Positions 16,949-24,702 of a stretch of 64,000 bases of DNA are shown here, in pieces. The notes below the pieces were generated by a model. That model was not told the origin of the DNA and made no database searches. It saw only the letters and a list, made by a program, of their open reading frames with translations. This DNA is from Streptomyces hawaiiensis (GTDB taxonomy: Bacteria; Actinomycetota; Actinomycetes; Streptomycetales; Streptomycetaceae). Location of the stretch: assembly GCF_004803895.1 (NCBI RefSeq), contig NZ_CP021978.1, positions 5,704,001-5,768,000 of the forward strand. Direction: 5' to 3'. Numbering within the stretch: position 1 is the first letter of the stretch; each line of letters begins with the position of its first letter. A program made the position numbers and the translations under genes.

Positions 16949-16957
16949 CCCTCTCCT
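16949..16957 (-). promoter_or_regulatory. Ribosome binding site AGGAGAGGG defining an ATT start
   Basis: Strong Shine-Dalgarno on the minus strand; AGGAG ends 6 nt before ATT at 16946. It is the main evidence for the non-canonical start of the methyltransferase. Confidence 0.65.
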
Positions 16958-17174
16958 GTCCCCGTGAATGCCTGGGCGTGACTGTATCCGTTGGGCACGG
17001 GAACCCGCAGATGGGACCGGTCGTTTAAAGGGATGAGCAAGTGGCGCGGGTCGGGACGGGGGGCGGGCGGTGGAACAGGACGTCGAGCAAGTGCCAACGC
17101 AGCAGTACGAGGCGTATCAGCCCAGATCAAATTCTCGTAAAACCGCTTATCCGGTCCTAACGGGCGAGGTGGCT

Positions 17175-17948
17175 ATGGTAGGGGCTCCACTGGACACCAC
17201 CAGAGCTGACAGGGGAGGTGCGGCCGCGCCTGTGGATCGCGGAGGAGTGCTGCGGCGCTTCCTCGGATCGGCGGGCAGGCTGACATCCGTGAACGACACC
17301 GCTGCTGACCACAGTCACGCCGCTGACTTCGCCCAGACCGCGACCTTCACCACTGACGCGGACGGGCAGGCGTGGACTCCGCCCACGTGGGAGGAGATCG
17401 TCAGCACGCACAGCGGCCGGGTCTACCGGCTCGCCTACCGTCTGACCGGCAACCAGCACGACGCGGAGGACCTCACGCAGGAGGTCTTCGTCCGCGTCTT
17501 CCGCTCCCTGTCGACCTATACGCCGGGCACCTTCGAGGGCTGGCTGCACCGCATCACCACGAACCTGTTCCTGGACATGGTCCGCCGCAAGCAGCGCATC
17601 CGCTTCGACGCGCTCGGCGAGGACGCTGCCGAGCGGCTGCCCAGCAAGGAGCCCTCGCCGCAGCAGGTCTTCAACGACGCGCACTTCGACGCGGACGTCC
17701 AGCAGGCCCTCGACACCCTCGCCCCGGAGTTCCGCGCCGCGGTCGTCCTGTGCGACATCGAAGGACTGTCGTACGAGGAGATCGCCGCGACCCTCGGGGT
17801 CAAGCTGGGCACGGTCCGTTCGCGGATCCACCGTGGCCGCTCCCAGCTGCGCAAGGCCCTTGCGCACCGTTCTCCGCAGGCGCGGGCCGAGCGCCGCTCC
17901 TTCGTGCCCCGTGTTCCCGCCTTGGGCGGAGGGGGCGCGAGCGCGTGA
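17175..17948 (+). CDS. sigE: ECF RNA polymerase sigma factor (SigE-like)
   Basis: A 257-residue protein from the ATG at 17175, preceded by GAGGTGG; the frame is open further upstream but codon use there is poor. Sigma-2 region: [30 protein letters not shown], with the -10 recognition helix at [22 protein letters not shown]. Sigma-4 helix-turn-helix: [32 protein letters not shown]. Gene order methyltransferase / sigma / anti-sigma / HtrA / TatB reproduces Rv1220c-sigE-rseA-htrA-tatB of M. tuberculosis, so this is the orthologue of mycobacterial SigE, an envelope-stress factor. It should not be confused with S. coelicolor SigE of the CseABC system. A 4-nt overlap couples it to the anti-sigma gene. 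Confidence 0.9.
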   Translation: MVGAPLDTTRADRGGAAAPVDRGGVLRRFLGSAGRLTSVNDTAADHSHAADFAQTATFTTDADGQAWTPPTWEEIVSTHSGRVYRLAYRLTGNQHDAEDLTQEVFVRVFRSLSTYTPGTFEGWLHRITTNLFLDMVRRKQRIRFDALGEDAAERLPSKEPSPQQVFNDAHFDADVQQALDTLAPEFRAAVVLCDIEGLSYEEIAATLGVKLGTVRSRIHRGRSQLRKALAHRSPQARAERRSFVPRVPALGGGGASA

Positions 17949-18985
17949 GCGGATCTCGTCCGAAAGCTTCCGAGGGTCACCTCGCAGAGCAGCATCTGGG
18001 GGACCGACTCTCCGCCCTGGTCGACGGAGAGCTCGGTCATGACGCGCGTGAGCGCGTACTGGCGCATGTGGCCACCTGCCCGAAGTGCAAGACGGAGGTG
18101 GACGCCCAGCGCCGGCTGAAGAACGTCTTCGCGGAGGCGGCCCCGCCGCCCCCTTCCGAGAGTTTCCTGGCCCGCCTGCAGGGACTACCCTCGGGCGGCG
18201 GCCCGGACGGTGATCTCACACCGCCGGGCGGGGGAGGGCTGCCCGGAGGACTGTCCGGACGGTTCGGATCCTCCGGGGCCTTCGGAGTGAAGCGCGGCGA
18301 GCGGTTCGAGTTCGGGTACGCCCCGGCCCGGCCGCACCTGCCCGTGCTGCCCGCCTCCCCGGGAAGCCGGGGCCTCCCTTCCGAAACCAGCGGTCTGCCC
18401 TCCGGCCACCGGGGCCTCCCCCCTGGGAGGGGCTTTCGTATTCACGATGTCGGCCGGCCCGACACCGACCGGTCCTCCTCGCGGCTGCGGTTCGCGTTCG
18501 TCGCGGCCGGTGCCGTGTCGCTGGCCGCGATCGCGCTGGGCGGCGTCAGCACCGTCACCCCGACCGACACGGACGCCCGCGGCGGCCAGGGCACGGGGAG
18601 CAACGTGACACCGATGCGCACCCAGGGCACCGGCGCCGCGACACCGCCCGAATCCCAGCGCCGCCGGACGGCGCCGCTGCTCGGGCAGGTGCACGGCCAG
18701 AACCTGCTCGGCCATGCCCCGGTCGCCCCGACCGAGGTGTCGGCGCCGCTGCTGCCCGGGGTGCCGTTCGCCGCCCGGCACCACGCGCTGCACGCGCTGA
18801 CCGCCCCGGTCGTGGCCGGTGCCGCCGCCATGTCCCCGCTGATACGCCCGCTCGAAGCGGCCACGCCGGCTGCCCTGACCTCGTGGTCCTCGGTGCCCGA
18901 GATCACGGCCCCCCTGTTCGCCGTGCCCCTCCCGGACCCGGCCTCGTCCCCCTCTTCCCCCGCCTCCTCGCGTACGGCTCACTGA
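17945..18985 (+). CDS. rseA: Zinc-binding anti-sigma factor (RseA-like)
   Basis: 346 residues from a GTG overlapping the sigma factor stop. The N-terminal anti-sigma domain contains [31 protein letters not shown] with the ZAS signature H-x3-C-x2-C (HVATCPKC). A long Pro/Gly linker leads to one transmembrane helix ([20 protein letters not shown]) and a Pro/Ala/Ser-rich extracytoplasmic tail. It should hold the sigma factor at the membrane and release it on stress, possibly by redox/zinc loss or proteolysis. Mycobacterial RseA lacks such a long outer tail as I recall, so stimulus sensing may differ. Confidence 0.88.
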   Translation: MSGSRPKASEGHLAEQHLGDRLSALVDGELGHDARERVLAHVATCPKCKTEVDAQRRLKNVFAEAAPPPPSESFLARLQGLPSGGGPDGDLTPPGGGGLPGGLSGRFGSSGAFGVKRGERFEFGYAPARPHLPVLPASPGSRGLPSETSGLPSGHRGLPPGRGFRIHDVGRPDTDRSSSRLRFAFVAAGAVSLAAIALGGVSTVTPTDTDARGGQGTGSNVTPMRTQGTGAATPPESQRRRTAPLLGQVHGQNLLGHAPVAPTEVSAPLLPGVPFAARHHALHALTAPVVAGAAAMSPLIRPLEAATPAALTSWSSVPEITAPLFAVPLPDPASSPSSPASSRTAH

Positions 18986-19116
18986 CCGGACTCTGCGCAC
19001 CGGGCCGCGAACCTGATTGAATCCGGGGGTTGTCGCCCGCCGCCGAGGTGTGGCCGGGCGCCGATTCGACGAACTGCGGCCACCGCGACGAGCCGTGCCG
19101 CGGCTGTGGGGAGAGC

Positions 19117-21234
19117 ATGAACGAGGGGAAGCCCACGAAAGCGAAGTGGTGGAGCCGTCCACGGCCGCAGGACCTTCCGGGGGAGCCTGAGGGTACGCAG
19201 GGAGCCGTGACGGAGGACCCGGGCGTGCACGGGGTGCACGGGCCGGTGACGGCCCCGGCGGACCCGACCGGCGCCGACGGGGACTTCGAGCTGGCACGTC
19301 CTGCGGCTCGGCCCGCCGGAGACGGCGACTACGAGTTGAGGCGTCCCGAAGCGGTTCCGGCCGGGGGCGCAGGCGAGCCCGCCGCATCGGCACCCGGGGC
19401 GGCGGAGACCGGCGACGGCGTCGCCGGTACACCCGCCCCCGGCCAGGTCCTTGCCGACGGCGCCGTAGAGGCCCCTGCTGCGGTCCCCGCTGCCCGGGAG
19501 GCAGGCCAGGACGTCCCGGTCGCCCCCGGCTCACCCGCCGTGCCGGCCGAAGGCGCTCGCAGGCCGCTGCACGACCCCGACCCCTACAGCACCCCGCCTT
19601 ACGGCGAACCCGGGCCCTGGGCGCCCGCGCCGCCCGTACAGCACCCGGCGACGACCCCCACGCAGGGCGGGGCGATACCGGGGCAGCCGACCCCGCCGGG
19701 CACCCCCGCCGTGCCGTCGGCGCACGGCGTACCGCCTGCACCGGCCCTTGACAGCCCCCCGCCTGCCGTTCCCGCGCCTGTCGTTCACGGGTCGGCTGAG
19801 ATGGCGGCGCCTGCCGTTCCCGCGCCTGTCGTTCACGGGTCGGCTGAGATGGCGGCGCCTGGCGTTCCCGCGCCTGTCGTTCACGGGTCGACCGAGATGC
19901 CGTCTCCTGGCATCCCCGGGCCTGCCGCTCACCCGCCCGTCGAGATGCCGCCCCCCGGCTCCCCCGTGTCCATGGCGGCCCTGCCGGTCCACGCCGACGC
20001 GCGGGCCTCCGGGCCCGCCACCGACCCCTGGCAGCGCTACGACCCCTGGGCGGCTCCCGCGGCCGCCGGGGGGCACGGGCCCCTCCAGCAGAACGGCGCC
20101 GCGGTCCTCAGTACAGAACAGCGGCGCAAGCGGGGCAAGAAGTCCCTGGTGCTCGGTGCCGTGCTGCTCGCGCTGGTGTCCGGGGGCATCGGCGGCGCCG
20201 TAGGGACGTATCTGGAGCGGAACGGGGGCGTCGGGACCATCGAGCTGCCGCAGGCCGGGAGGGAGGCCTCCGCGCGGGACGCGGGCAGTGTGGCCGGGAT
20301 CGCCGGGCGGGCCCTGCCCAGTGTGGTCACCCTGCATGTCAGCGGCGCGGGCGAGCAGGGCACGGGCACCGGCTTCGTGCTCGACGCCCGCGGGCACATC
20401 CTCACCAACAACCACGTCGTACAGCCCGCCGGATCGGGCGGCGGGATCACCGTGACCTTCAACGGCGGACAGACCGCCCAGGCCGAGGTCGTCGGCCGGG
20501 ACAGCGGCTACGACCTCGCCGTCGTGAAGGTGAAGGGCGTCAGCGGACTCACCCCGCTGCCCCTCGGCAACTCGGACAACGTGCAGGTCGGCGACCCGGT
20601 CGTGGCCATCGGCGCCCCCTTCGACCTGGCCGGCACGGTCACTTCCGGCATCATCAGCGCCAAGCAGCGGCCCATCACGGCCGGCGGCGAGAAGGGCGAC
20701 GGCAGCGACGTGTCGTACGTCGACGCGCTACAGACCGACGCGCCCATCAACCCCGGCAACTCCGGCGGGCCCCTGCTCGACGCCCGGGCCCGGGTCATCG
20801 GCATCAACTCGGCCATCCGCTCGGCGGACAGCGGCTCCACGCAGGACGGCAGCCGGTCCGGATCGATAGGCCTCGGCTTCGCCATACCCATCAACCAGGG
20901 CAAACGCGTCGCCGAAGAGCTGATCAACACGGGGAAGGCGACCCACCCGGTCATCGGCATCACCCTGGACATGGACTACACGGGCGACGGCGCCCGCGTC
21001 GCCACCGAGGGCAGCGAGGGCGGGGCGCCGGTCGCCGCGGGCGGCCCGGGCGCCAAGGCCGGGATCAAGGCGGGCGACGTCATCACGGAGGTCGACGGAC
21101 AGCGTGTGCACTCCGGCGAGGAACTGATCGTCAAGACCCGGGCGCACCGGCCCGGCGACCGGCTGGAGCTGACCGTCGAGCGCGGCGGCAAGGAGCGGAA
21201 GGTCTCACTCGTCCTCGGATCGTCCGGTGGCTGA
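19117..21234 (+). CDS. htrA: HtrA/DegP-type membrane-anchored serine protease with PDZ domain
   Basis: A 705-residue protein with GGGGAG 4-5 nt before the ATG. Layout: a long disordered Pro/Ala-rich cytoplasmic region with tandem repeats (to about 330), one transmembrane helix (SLVLGAVLLALVSGGIGGAVG), a trypsin-like protease domain with triad His433, Asp466 and Ser549 (TNNHVV, YDLAVV, PGNSGGPLL), then a C-terminal PDZ domain (PGAKAGIKAGDVITEVDGQRVHSGEEL). It degrades or refolds damaged envelope proteins. Downstream position after sigma/anti-sigma suggests it belongs to the same stress regulon. The 300-residue cytoplasmic repeat region is unusually long compared with mycobacterial HtrA. Confidence 0.93.
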   Translation: MNEGKPTKAKWWSRPRPQDLPGEPEGTQGAVTEDPGVHGVHGPVTAPADPTGADGDFELARPAARPAGDGDYELRRPEAVPAGGAGEPAASAPGAAETGDGVAGTPAPGQVLADGAVEAPAAVPAAREAGQDVPVAPGSPAVPAEGARRPLHDPDPYSTPPYGEPGPWAPAPPVQHPATTPTQGGAIPGQPTPPGTPAVPSAHGVPPAPALDSPPPAVPAPVVHGSAEMAAPAVPAPVVHGSAEMAAPGVPAPVVHGSTEMPSPGIPGPAAHPPVEMPPPGSPVSMAALPVHADARASGPATDPWQRYDPWAAPAAAGGHGPLQQNGAAVLSTEQRRKRGKKSLVLGAVLLALVSGGIGGAVGTYLERNGGVGTIELPQAGREASARDAGSVAGIAGRALPSVVTLHVSGAGEQGTGTGFVLDARGHILTNNHVVQPAGSGGGITVTFNGGQTAQAEVVGRDSGYDLAVVKVKGVSGLTPLPLGNSDNVQVGDPVVAIGAPFDLAGTVTSGIISAKQRPITAGGEKGDGSDVSYVDALQTDAPINPGNSGGPLLDARARVIGINSAIRSADSGSTQDGSRSGSIGLGFAIPINQGKRVAEELINTGKATHPVIGITLDMDYTGDGARVATEGSEGGAPVAAGGPGAKAGIKAGDVITEVDGQRVHSGEELIVKTRAHRPGDRLELTVERGGKERKVSLVLGSSGG
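19761..19904 (+). repeat. Three tandem 48-bp in-frame repeats in htrA
   Basis: Units start at 19761, 19809 and 19857 and encode the 16-residue block AVPAPVVHGSAEMAAP. Copies 1 and 2 are nearly identical; the third has begun to diverge (STEMPS) and a fourth is degenerate (GIPGPAAHPPVEMPPP). Confidence 0.85.
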
Positions 21235-21451
21235 GACATGAGGTCCGGGGCCCGCGAAGCCGTCTCATCAGGCCCCACAAGGGACCAACAAGGCAAACAA
21301 TCGGGAAAGCGCTCCCACCTCCCGCACTCGGAGGTCCCGGGACAGTACCGGTCGGACAGGATCGCCGGGTACCGTGGGTCCGGCCCGGACCACGGCAAGA
21401 CCCGCACCGACCACGAGGGCCGAGGACCGAGGACATCGCAAGGAGCTTCAG

Positions 21452-21892
21452 GTGTTCAATGACGTAGGACCACTCGAGCTGGTGACGCTCATCGTCCTTG
21501 CCGTGCTCGTCTTCGGTCCGGACAAGCTCCCCAAGGTCATCCAGGACGTCACGCGCACGATCCGGAAGATCCGTGAGTTCTCGGAGAGCGCCAAGAGCGA
21601 CATCCGGGAGGAGCTCGGCCCGGAGTTCAAGGACTTCGAGTTCGAGGACCTCAACCCCAAGACCTTCATCCGCAAGCAGCTGGACAACGAGGACCTGGGG
21701 CTCAAGGAGATCCGCAACGGCTTCGACCTGAAGAAGGAGATGGCCGAGGTCACCGACGCCGTCCACAGCCGTGACTCCGACACCTCCTCCGCGTCGTCCG
21801 CCGGTTCCTCCGGCAGCCGTGTCGACATGACGAAGAAGCCGGAGACGCCCGCCCCGGACGACCGGCCGCCCTTCGACGCGGACGCCACCTGA
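21452..21892 (+). CDS. tatB: Sec-independent protein translocase subunit TatB
   Basis: A 146-residue protein with GTG start and RBS AAGGAG. The short N-terminal helix with the hinge and amphipathic helix (NDVGPLELVTLIVLAVLVFG followed by PDKLPKVIQDVTRTIRKIREF) is the TatA/B fold. The FG-P hinge and E8-like acidic residue fit TatB. The C-terminal half is charged and disordered (SRDSDTSSASSAGSSGS). It works with TatC, encoded elsewhere, as receptor for folded twin-arginine substrates. htrA-tatB adjacency is conserved in actinobacteria. Confidence 0.92.
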   Translation: MFNDVGPLELVTLIVLAVLVFGPDKLPKVIQDVTRTIRKIREFSESAKSDIREELGPEFKDFEFEDLNPKTFIRKQLDNEDLGLKEIRNGFDLKKEMAEVTDAVHSRDSDTSSASSAGSSGSRVDMTKKPETPAPDDRPPFDADAT

Positions 21893-21903
21893 GCGACACG
21901 CCA

Positions 21904-21917
21904 GGGGCGTACGCCCC
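21904..21917 (+). terminator. Candidate terminator after tatB
   Basis: GGGGC-GTAC-GCCCC hairpin 12 nt after the tatB stop. It is short and has no T-tract. Confidence 0.4.
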
Positions 21918-22118
21918 CGTGCGCGTGACGCGTTTCATACTCCGGTCGGGCTGTCTACGGCCTGAACCGGGCGCCCGTGCGGCCCACGCGCCGGGCGGTT
22001 TCCCTGCTGCTCGCAGCGGTGTGGCTATGCTGCCGAGTTGTTGTGCGGACCGTGACGAGTACGCCCGAAGGGGGGCGGGCCGTTCCGGTCCGACTAGAGC
22101 GAGGAGGCGTCCGGGCAC

Positions 22119-22790
22119 ATGGAGACGACGAGTCGGGCAGTCGCGCAGACGCCGGCCGCGGAGGGTGGCCAACAGGCCCCCTCCGCCCGGCGTACGGTCG
22201 ACGGCTACCTGCGTGCGCCCTTCCCGTGGTACGGCCTCGACGAGGCCTTCACGGGACCGCGCTGGCTGATGCAGGTCGGTATGACGGCCGACGGGGCCGT
22301 GGAACACGGGTCGATCGGGCACGGGGACGAGCCCTCGGTGCGCAACGAGCATGCCGCCGGGGGTGACCAGGAGACCAAGGAGAAGTTCGCGGTCGTCGTG
22401 ACCGTGGCGGCGAATCCCTCACGGCGCACGGCGGACGGAACGGGGCTGCTGGAGGCCACCTCGGTGTCCTCCGCGGCGTGGCTCGCGGGTGTGGGGCTGC
22501 TGTCCTTCACCTGGCCCGGGCAGATGGACCACGCGCTGCGGGACGACTGGCTGGAGCAGCAGACCGAGACGGCGTGGGTGCTGGCGGACGACCTGGACGG
22601 GTCCGACTGGTCCGGGCTGTCGCTTCCCGTGGACGGGGTGCCGACGGCGTTCCACTATCGGGAGTCCGAGTTCGGCTGGGTGCTCGCCGGGTCCACCGCG
22701 GCCGGGGCGCACGTCGGGGCGTACGGCAGGGGCATGAGTGCGTATGGGCTCGGCTTCGCCGTGGTGAAGGACATCGCCGCGTACGCGTGA
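22119..22790 (+). CDS. Conserved hypothetical protein
   Basis: 223 residues, soluble, starting METTSRAVAQTP; a GAGGAGG lies 12-13 nt upstream of the ATG, a little far. No signal peptide or membrane segment is obvious. Recognisable blocks are PFPWYGLDEAFTGPRWLMQVG, EKFAVVVTVAANPSRR and a C-terminal MSAYGLGFAVVKDIAAYA. I do not recognise the family. Codon use is normal, so it is likely a real gene, flanked by tatB and the convergent mrp. Confidence 0.75.
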   Translation: METTSRAVAQTPAAEGGQQAPSARRTVDGYLRAPFPWYGLDEAFTGPRWLMQVGMTADGAVEHGSIGHGDEPSVRNEHAAGGDQETKEKFAVVVTVAANPSRRTADGTGLLEATSVSSAAWLAGVGLLSFTWPGQMDHALRDDWLEQQTETAWVLADDLDGSDWSGLSLPVDGVPTAFHYRESEFGWVLAGSTAAGAHVGAYGRGMSAYGLGFAVVKDIAAYA

Positions 22791-22845
22791 TGCGTGGGGC
22801 GCCGTGGGACTTTCGGCGCCCCTTCGCCGTGCGGCTTCAGGTGGT

Positions 22846-22900
22846 GCGGCGGCTGCGGGCACGTTGTGGCTGGTCGCGCAGTTCCCCGCGCCCCTGGGGG
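22846..22900 (-). repeat. Dispersed Streptomyces-type intergenic repeat, copy 3 (inverted)
   Basis: The reverse complement reads AGGGGCGCGGGGAACTGCGC-GACCAGCCACAACGTGCCCGCAGCCGCC, matching copy 1 at about nine positions in ten over the first 30 nt. It lies between convergent genes, as do the other copies. Confidence 0.75.
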
Positions 22901-22914
22901 GCGTTGCCCCCCGG
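22894..22914. terminator. Terminator between the hypothetical gene and mrp
   Basis: A G6/C6 stem (CTGGGGGGC / GCCCCCCGG) with a 3-nt loop, directly abutting the repeat. Confidence 0.65.
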
Positions 22915-22925
22915 GGCGTTTCTGA

Positions 22926-24059
22926 TCAGAACTTGTTCCGCGGGGTGATCCCCAGGGACAGGCCCGACAGGCCGCGCTGCCTGCCGCCCAGCTTGCCCGC
23001 GATCGCGCGGAGGGCCGAGCCCGCAGGGGAGTCCGGGTCCGTCAGGACGACCGGCCTGCCGTCGTCGCCGCCCTCGCGGAGGCGGACGTCGATCGGGATG
23101 CTGCCGAGGACCGGGACGTTCGTGCCGGTCGTGCGGGTCAGGCCGTCGGCGACCGTCTGGCCGCCGCCCGTGCCGAAGACGTCGACCATCTCGTCGCAGT
23201 GCGGGCAGGGCAGGCCCGACATGTTCTCGACCACGCCGACGATCTTCTGGTGGGTCTGGACGGCGATGGAGCCCGCGCGCTCGGCGACCTCGGCGGCTGC
23301 CTGCTGCGGGGTGGTGACGACCAGGATCTCGGCGTTCGGGACGAGCTGGGCGACGGAGATCGCGATGTCGCCGGTGCCGGGCGGCAGGTCCAGGAGCAGC
23401 ACGTCCAGGTCGCCCCAGTACACGTCCGCCAGGAACTGCTGGAGGGCGCGGTGGAGCATCGGGCCGCGCCAGACGACCGGGGCGTTGCCCGGGGTGAACA
23501 TGCCGATGGAGATGACCTTCACGCCGTGCGCCGACGGCGGCATGATCATGTTCTCGACCTGGGTGGGACGGCCGTCGGCGCCCAGCATGCGCGGCACGGA
23601 GTGGCCGTAGATGTCGGCGTCGACGACACCGACCTTCAGACCGTCGGCCGCCATCGCCGCCGCCAGGTTGACCGTCACCGACGACTTGCCGACGCCGCCC
23701 TTGCCGGAGGCGACCGCGTAGACGCGGGTGAGGCTGCCGGGCTTGGCGAAGGGCACCTCCCGCTCGGTCTGGCCGCCGCGCAGGGCGGACGCCAGCTCGC
23801 GGCGCTGCTCGTCGCTCATCACGTCCAGCGTGACGTCGACGCGGGTGACACCCTCGACCGCGGAGACCGCGTCGGTCACGCGCTGCGTGATCGTCTCCCG
23901 CATCGGGCAGCCCGAGACCGTGAGGTACACGGTGACCGCGACCGCCCCGTCCGCACCGATCTCGACGGATTTGACCATCCCGAGTTCGGTGATGGGCTTG
24001 TGGATCTCGGGGTCGTTCACCGTCGCCAGTGCCTCGCGCACCGCGTCTTCCGTAGCCAT
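22926..24059 (-). CDS. mrp: Mrp/NBP35-family Fe-S cluster carrier ATPase
   Basis: 377 residues. The N-terminal MIP18/DUF59 domain (VREALATVNDPEIHKPITELGMV...CPMRETITQRV) is followed by a deviant Walker A P-loop VASGKGGVGKSS, then DADIYGHSVPRML and LLLDLPPGTGD. The CPHC motif (GLPCPHCDEM) would hold the bridging Fe-S cluster in a dimer. It transfers Fe-S clusters to apo-proteins. The start at 24059 has no ribosome site, but TACCAT lies 7 nt upstream, so the mRNA is probably leaderless. Position near DUF1003/MgtE-N genes matches Rv1229c-Rv1232c. Confidence 0.93.
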   Translation of the reverse strand: MATEDAVREALATVNDPEIHKPITELGMVKSVEIGADGAVAVTVYLTVSGCPMRETITQRVTDAVSAVEGVTRVDVTLDVMSDEQRRELASALRGGQTEREVPFAKPGSLTRVYAVASGKGGVGKSSVTVNLAAAMAADGLKVGVVDADIYGHSVPRMLGADGRPTQVENMIMPPSAHGVKVISIGMFTPGNAPVVWRGPMLHRALQQFLADVYWGDLDVLLLDLPPGTGDIAISVAQLVPNAEILVVTTPQQAAAEVAERAGSIAVQTHQKIVGVVENMSGLPCPHCDEMVDVFGTGGGQTVADGLTRTTGTNVPVLGSIPIDVRLREGGDDGRPVVLTDPDSPAGSALRAIAGKLGGRQRGLSGLSLGITPRNKF

Positions 24060-24066
24060 AAGGACG

Positions 24067-24084
24067 ATGGTACGGCGCCGTACC
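24067..24084 (-). promoter_or_regulatory. mrp -10 box fused to a perfect 16-bp palindrome
   Basis: On the minus strand TACCAT (24072-24067) lies 7 nt before the mrp ATG. It overlaps the right arm of GGTACGGC|GCCGTACC (24069-24084), so a protein bound there would block the promoter. Repressor function is inferred. Confidence 0.5.
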
Positions 24085-24102
24085 GGTGCGTAGGGAAGCG
24101 TC

Positions 24103-24702
24103 TCACCGGTCGTCTGCGTCACGTCCCCGTGACCGTTCCGCCGGGAATACGACGGGGTCGTGACGGTGGCCGTTCTGCCGCTCCTCCATTTCCTTGATCG
24201 TGTCCTGTAGCTCCGAGCGGATCCAGTCGCGGGTGGCGACCTCGCCCAGGCCGATGCGCAGGGCGGCGATCTCGCGGGTCAGGTACTCGGTGTCCGCGAT
24301 CGACCGCTCGTTCTGCTTGCGGTCCTGCTCCAGATTGACCCGGTCGCGGTCGTCCTGCCGGTTCTGCGCGAGGAGGATCAGGGGGGCGGCGTAGGAGGCC
24401 TGGAGGGACAGCATCAGGGTCAGGAAGATGAACGGGTACTCGTCGAAGCGCAGGCCGCTCGGCGCGAAAATGTTCCACACCACCCACAGGATGATGGCGA
24501 CCGTCATCCAGACGATGAACCGCCCGGTGCCCAGGAAACGCGCGATGCGCTCCGACAGCCGCCCGAAGGCCTCCGGGTCGTACTCGGGCAGGATCCGGCG
24601 CCGGCGCGGCAGCGGCTGGTCGAGGCGGTTGGTGCGCGGCCGGGAGGCGGCCGTGGCGCCCGCCGGGGTGCGTTCGCGCAGGCTCTCGCGCTCAGGAACC
24701 AT
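24103..24702 (-). CDS. DUF1003 membrane protein
   Basis: 199 residues. The DUF1003 pattern is clear: LSERIARFLGTGRFIVWMTVAIILWVVWN, then YPFIFLTLMLSLQASYAAPLILLAQNRQDDRDR. It has two transmembrane helices and a conserved cytoplasmic coiled-coil-like tail (QDRKQNERSIADTEYLTREIAALR). Its first codons overlap the end of the MgtE-N gene by 11 nt, so the two are cotranscribed. Function is unknown; the repeated association with MgtE-N and CorA genes suggests a link to divalent cations, which is inference. Confidence 0.9.
   Translation of the reverse strand: MVPERESLRERTPAGATAASRPRTNRLDQPLPRRRRILPEYDPEAFGRLSERIARFLGTGRFIVWMTVAIILWVVWNIFAPSGLRFDEYPFIFLTLMLSLQASYAAPLILLAQNRQDDRDRVNLEQDRKQNERSIADTEYLTREIAALRIGLGEVATRDWIRSELQDTIKEMEERQNGHRHDPVVFPAERSRGRDADDR

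Noticed and set aside
17070-17174. Upstream extension of the ECF sigma factor and a GGAAC promoter element near 17071
   Set aside because: The extension has poor codon use; no matching -10 element lies at 16-17 bp from GGAAC, so no autoregulatory promoter could be supported.
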